DNA from: Rhizobium sp. L43
Lineage (GTDB): Bacteria; Pseudomonadota; Alphaproteobacteria; Rhizobiales; Rhizobiaceae
NCBI RefSeq assembly: GCF_002531725.1
Contig: NZ_NWSQ01000007.1
Coordinates: forward strand, 124,001-188,000
Reading direction: 5' to 3'
Length of the DNA stretch: 64,000 nt
Of the stretch, positions 63,983-64,000 are shown one piece after another (the first letter of the stretch is position 1; every line of letters begins with the position of its first letter). The translations under genes and the position numbers were made by a program. The notes beneath the pieces are model-generated. The model was not told where the DNA came from. It did not search any database and worked only from the letters and a program-made list of their open reading frames with translations.

Positions 63983-64000
63983 TGCCATTCTCTCCAATTA

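Overview
This looks like a stretch of a large repABC plasmid or other secondary replicon of a Rhizobium, close to the R. leguminosarum / R. etli group. The evidence is a complete repA-repB-repC cassette with parS sites and an antisense RNA, GC-rich coding DNA, a rhizobial glp operon with the glpD-S-T-P-Q-U-V-K order, a biuret hydrolase whose catalytic positions match the R. leguminosarum enzyme, and dispersed rhizobial intergenic palindromes. No tRNA, rRNA, CRISPR array or insertion sequence was seen. The species is inferred; no database was searched.

Left part (1-20 kb), accessory catabolism. 1-4.3 kb is a tightly overlapping operon for small amides: a formamidase (cut by the window edge), biuret hydrolase BiuH, a BMP-family ABC ATPase, a second cysteine hydrolase and a cupin. 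4.4-8.5 kb is a VOC / two Gfo-Idh-MocA oxidoreductases operon diverging from a fumarylacetoacetate-hydrolase-family gene, with nested palindromes between them. Then come methylmalonyl-CoA mutase, a flavin monooxygenase, metQ-metN-metI, an FMN reductase and an MFS exporter, which may form an organosulfur or methionine-related set. An XRE regulator and a BTAD/TPR regulator follow.

Replication core (20.3-24.5 kb). repA (ParA-like), repB (ParB-like) and repC (initiator) run on the plus strand. Two identical 16-bp parS palindromes lie in the repA-repB gap and inside the start of repB. A counter-transcribed RNA with its own promoter and terminator lies between repB and repC, and an AT-rich stretch in repC is the probable origin.

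Middle (24.6-49 kb). A polysaccharide group (sugar transferase, WbpM-like dehydratase, O-antigen ligase) is followed by small stress-type proteins, a GntR regulator with mannonate dehydratase, a TetR-controlled EmrAB/RmrAB-type efflux pump, an aldose-1-epimerase-like gene, an ABC-F protein, several small membrane or secreted proteins, a decayed EF-hand gene, a LysR/DMT pair and a giant SAM-cyclase-ATPase-TPR protein.

Right part (49-64 kb). glpR and the glycerol operon: uptake of glycerol by an ABC transporter (GlpSTPQUV), phosphorylation by GlpK and oxidation by GlpD. Convergent to it is a CUT2-type sugar ABC transporter with a Tat-dependent binding protein. The most interesting signals are the asymmetric GlpS/GlpT ATPase pair, the 11-bp phased operator upstream of glpD, the two ureide hydrolases flanking an ABC ATPase, the 84-nt nested inverted repeat after a DUF1328 gene, and the duplicated parS.
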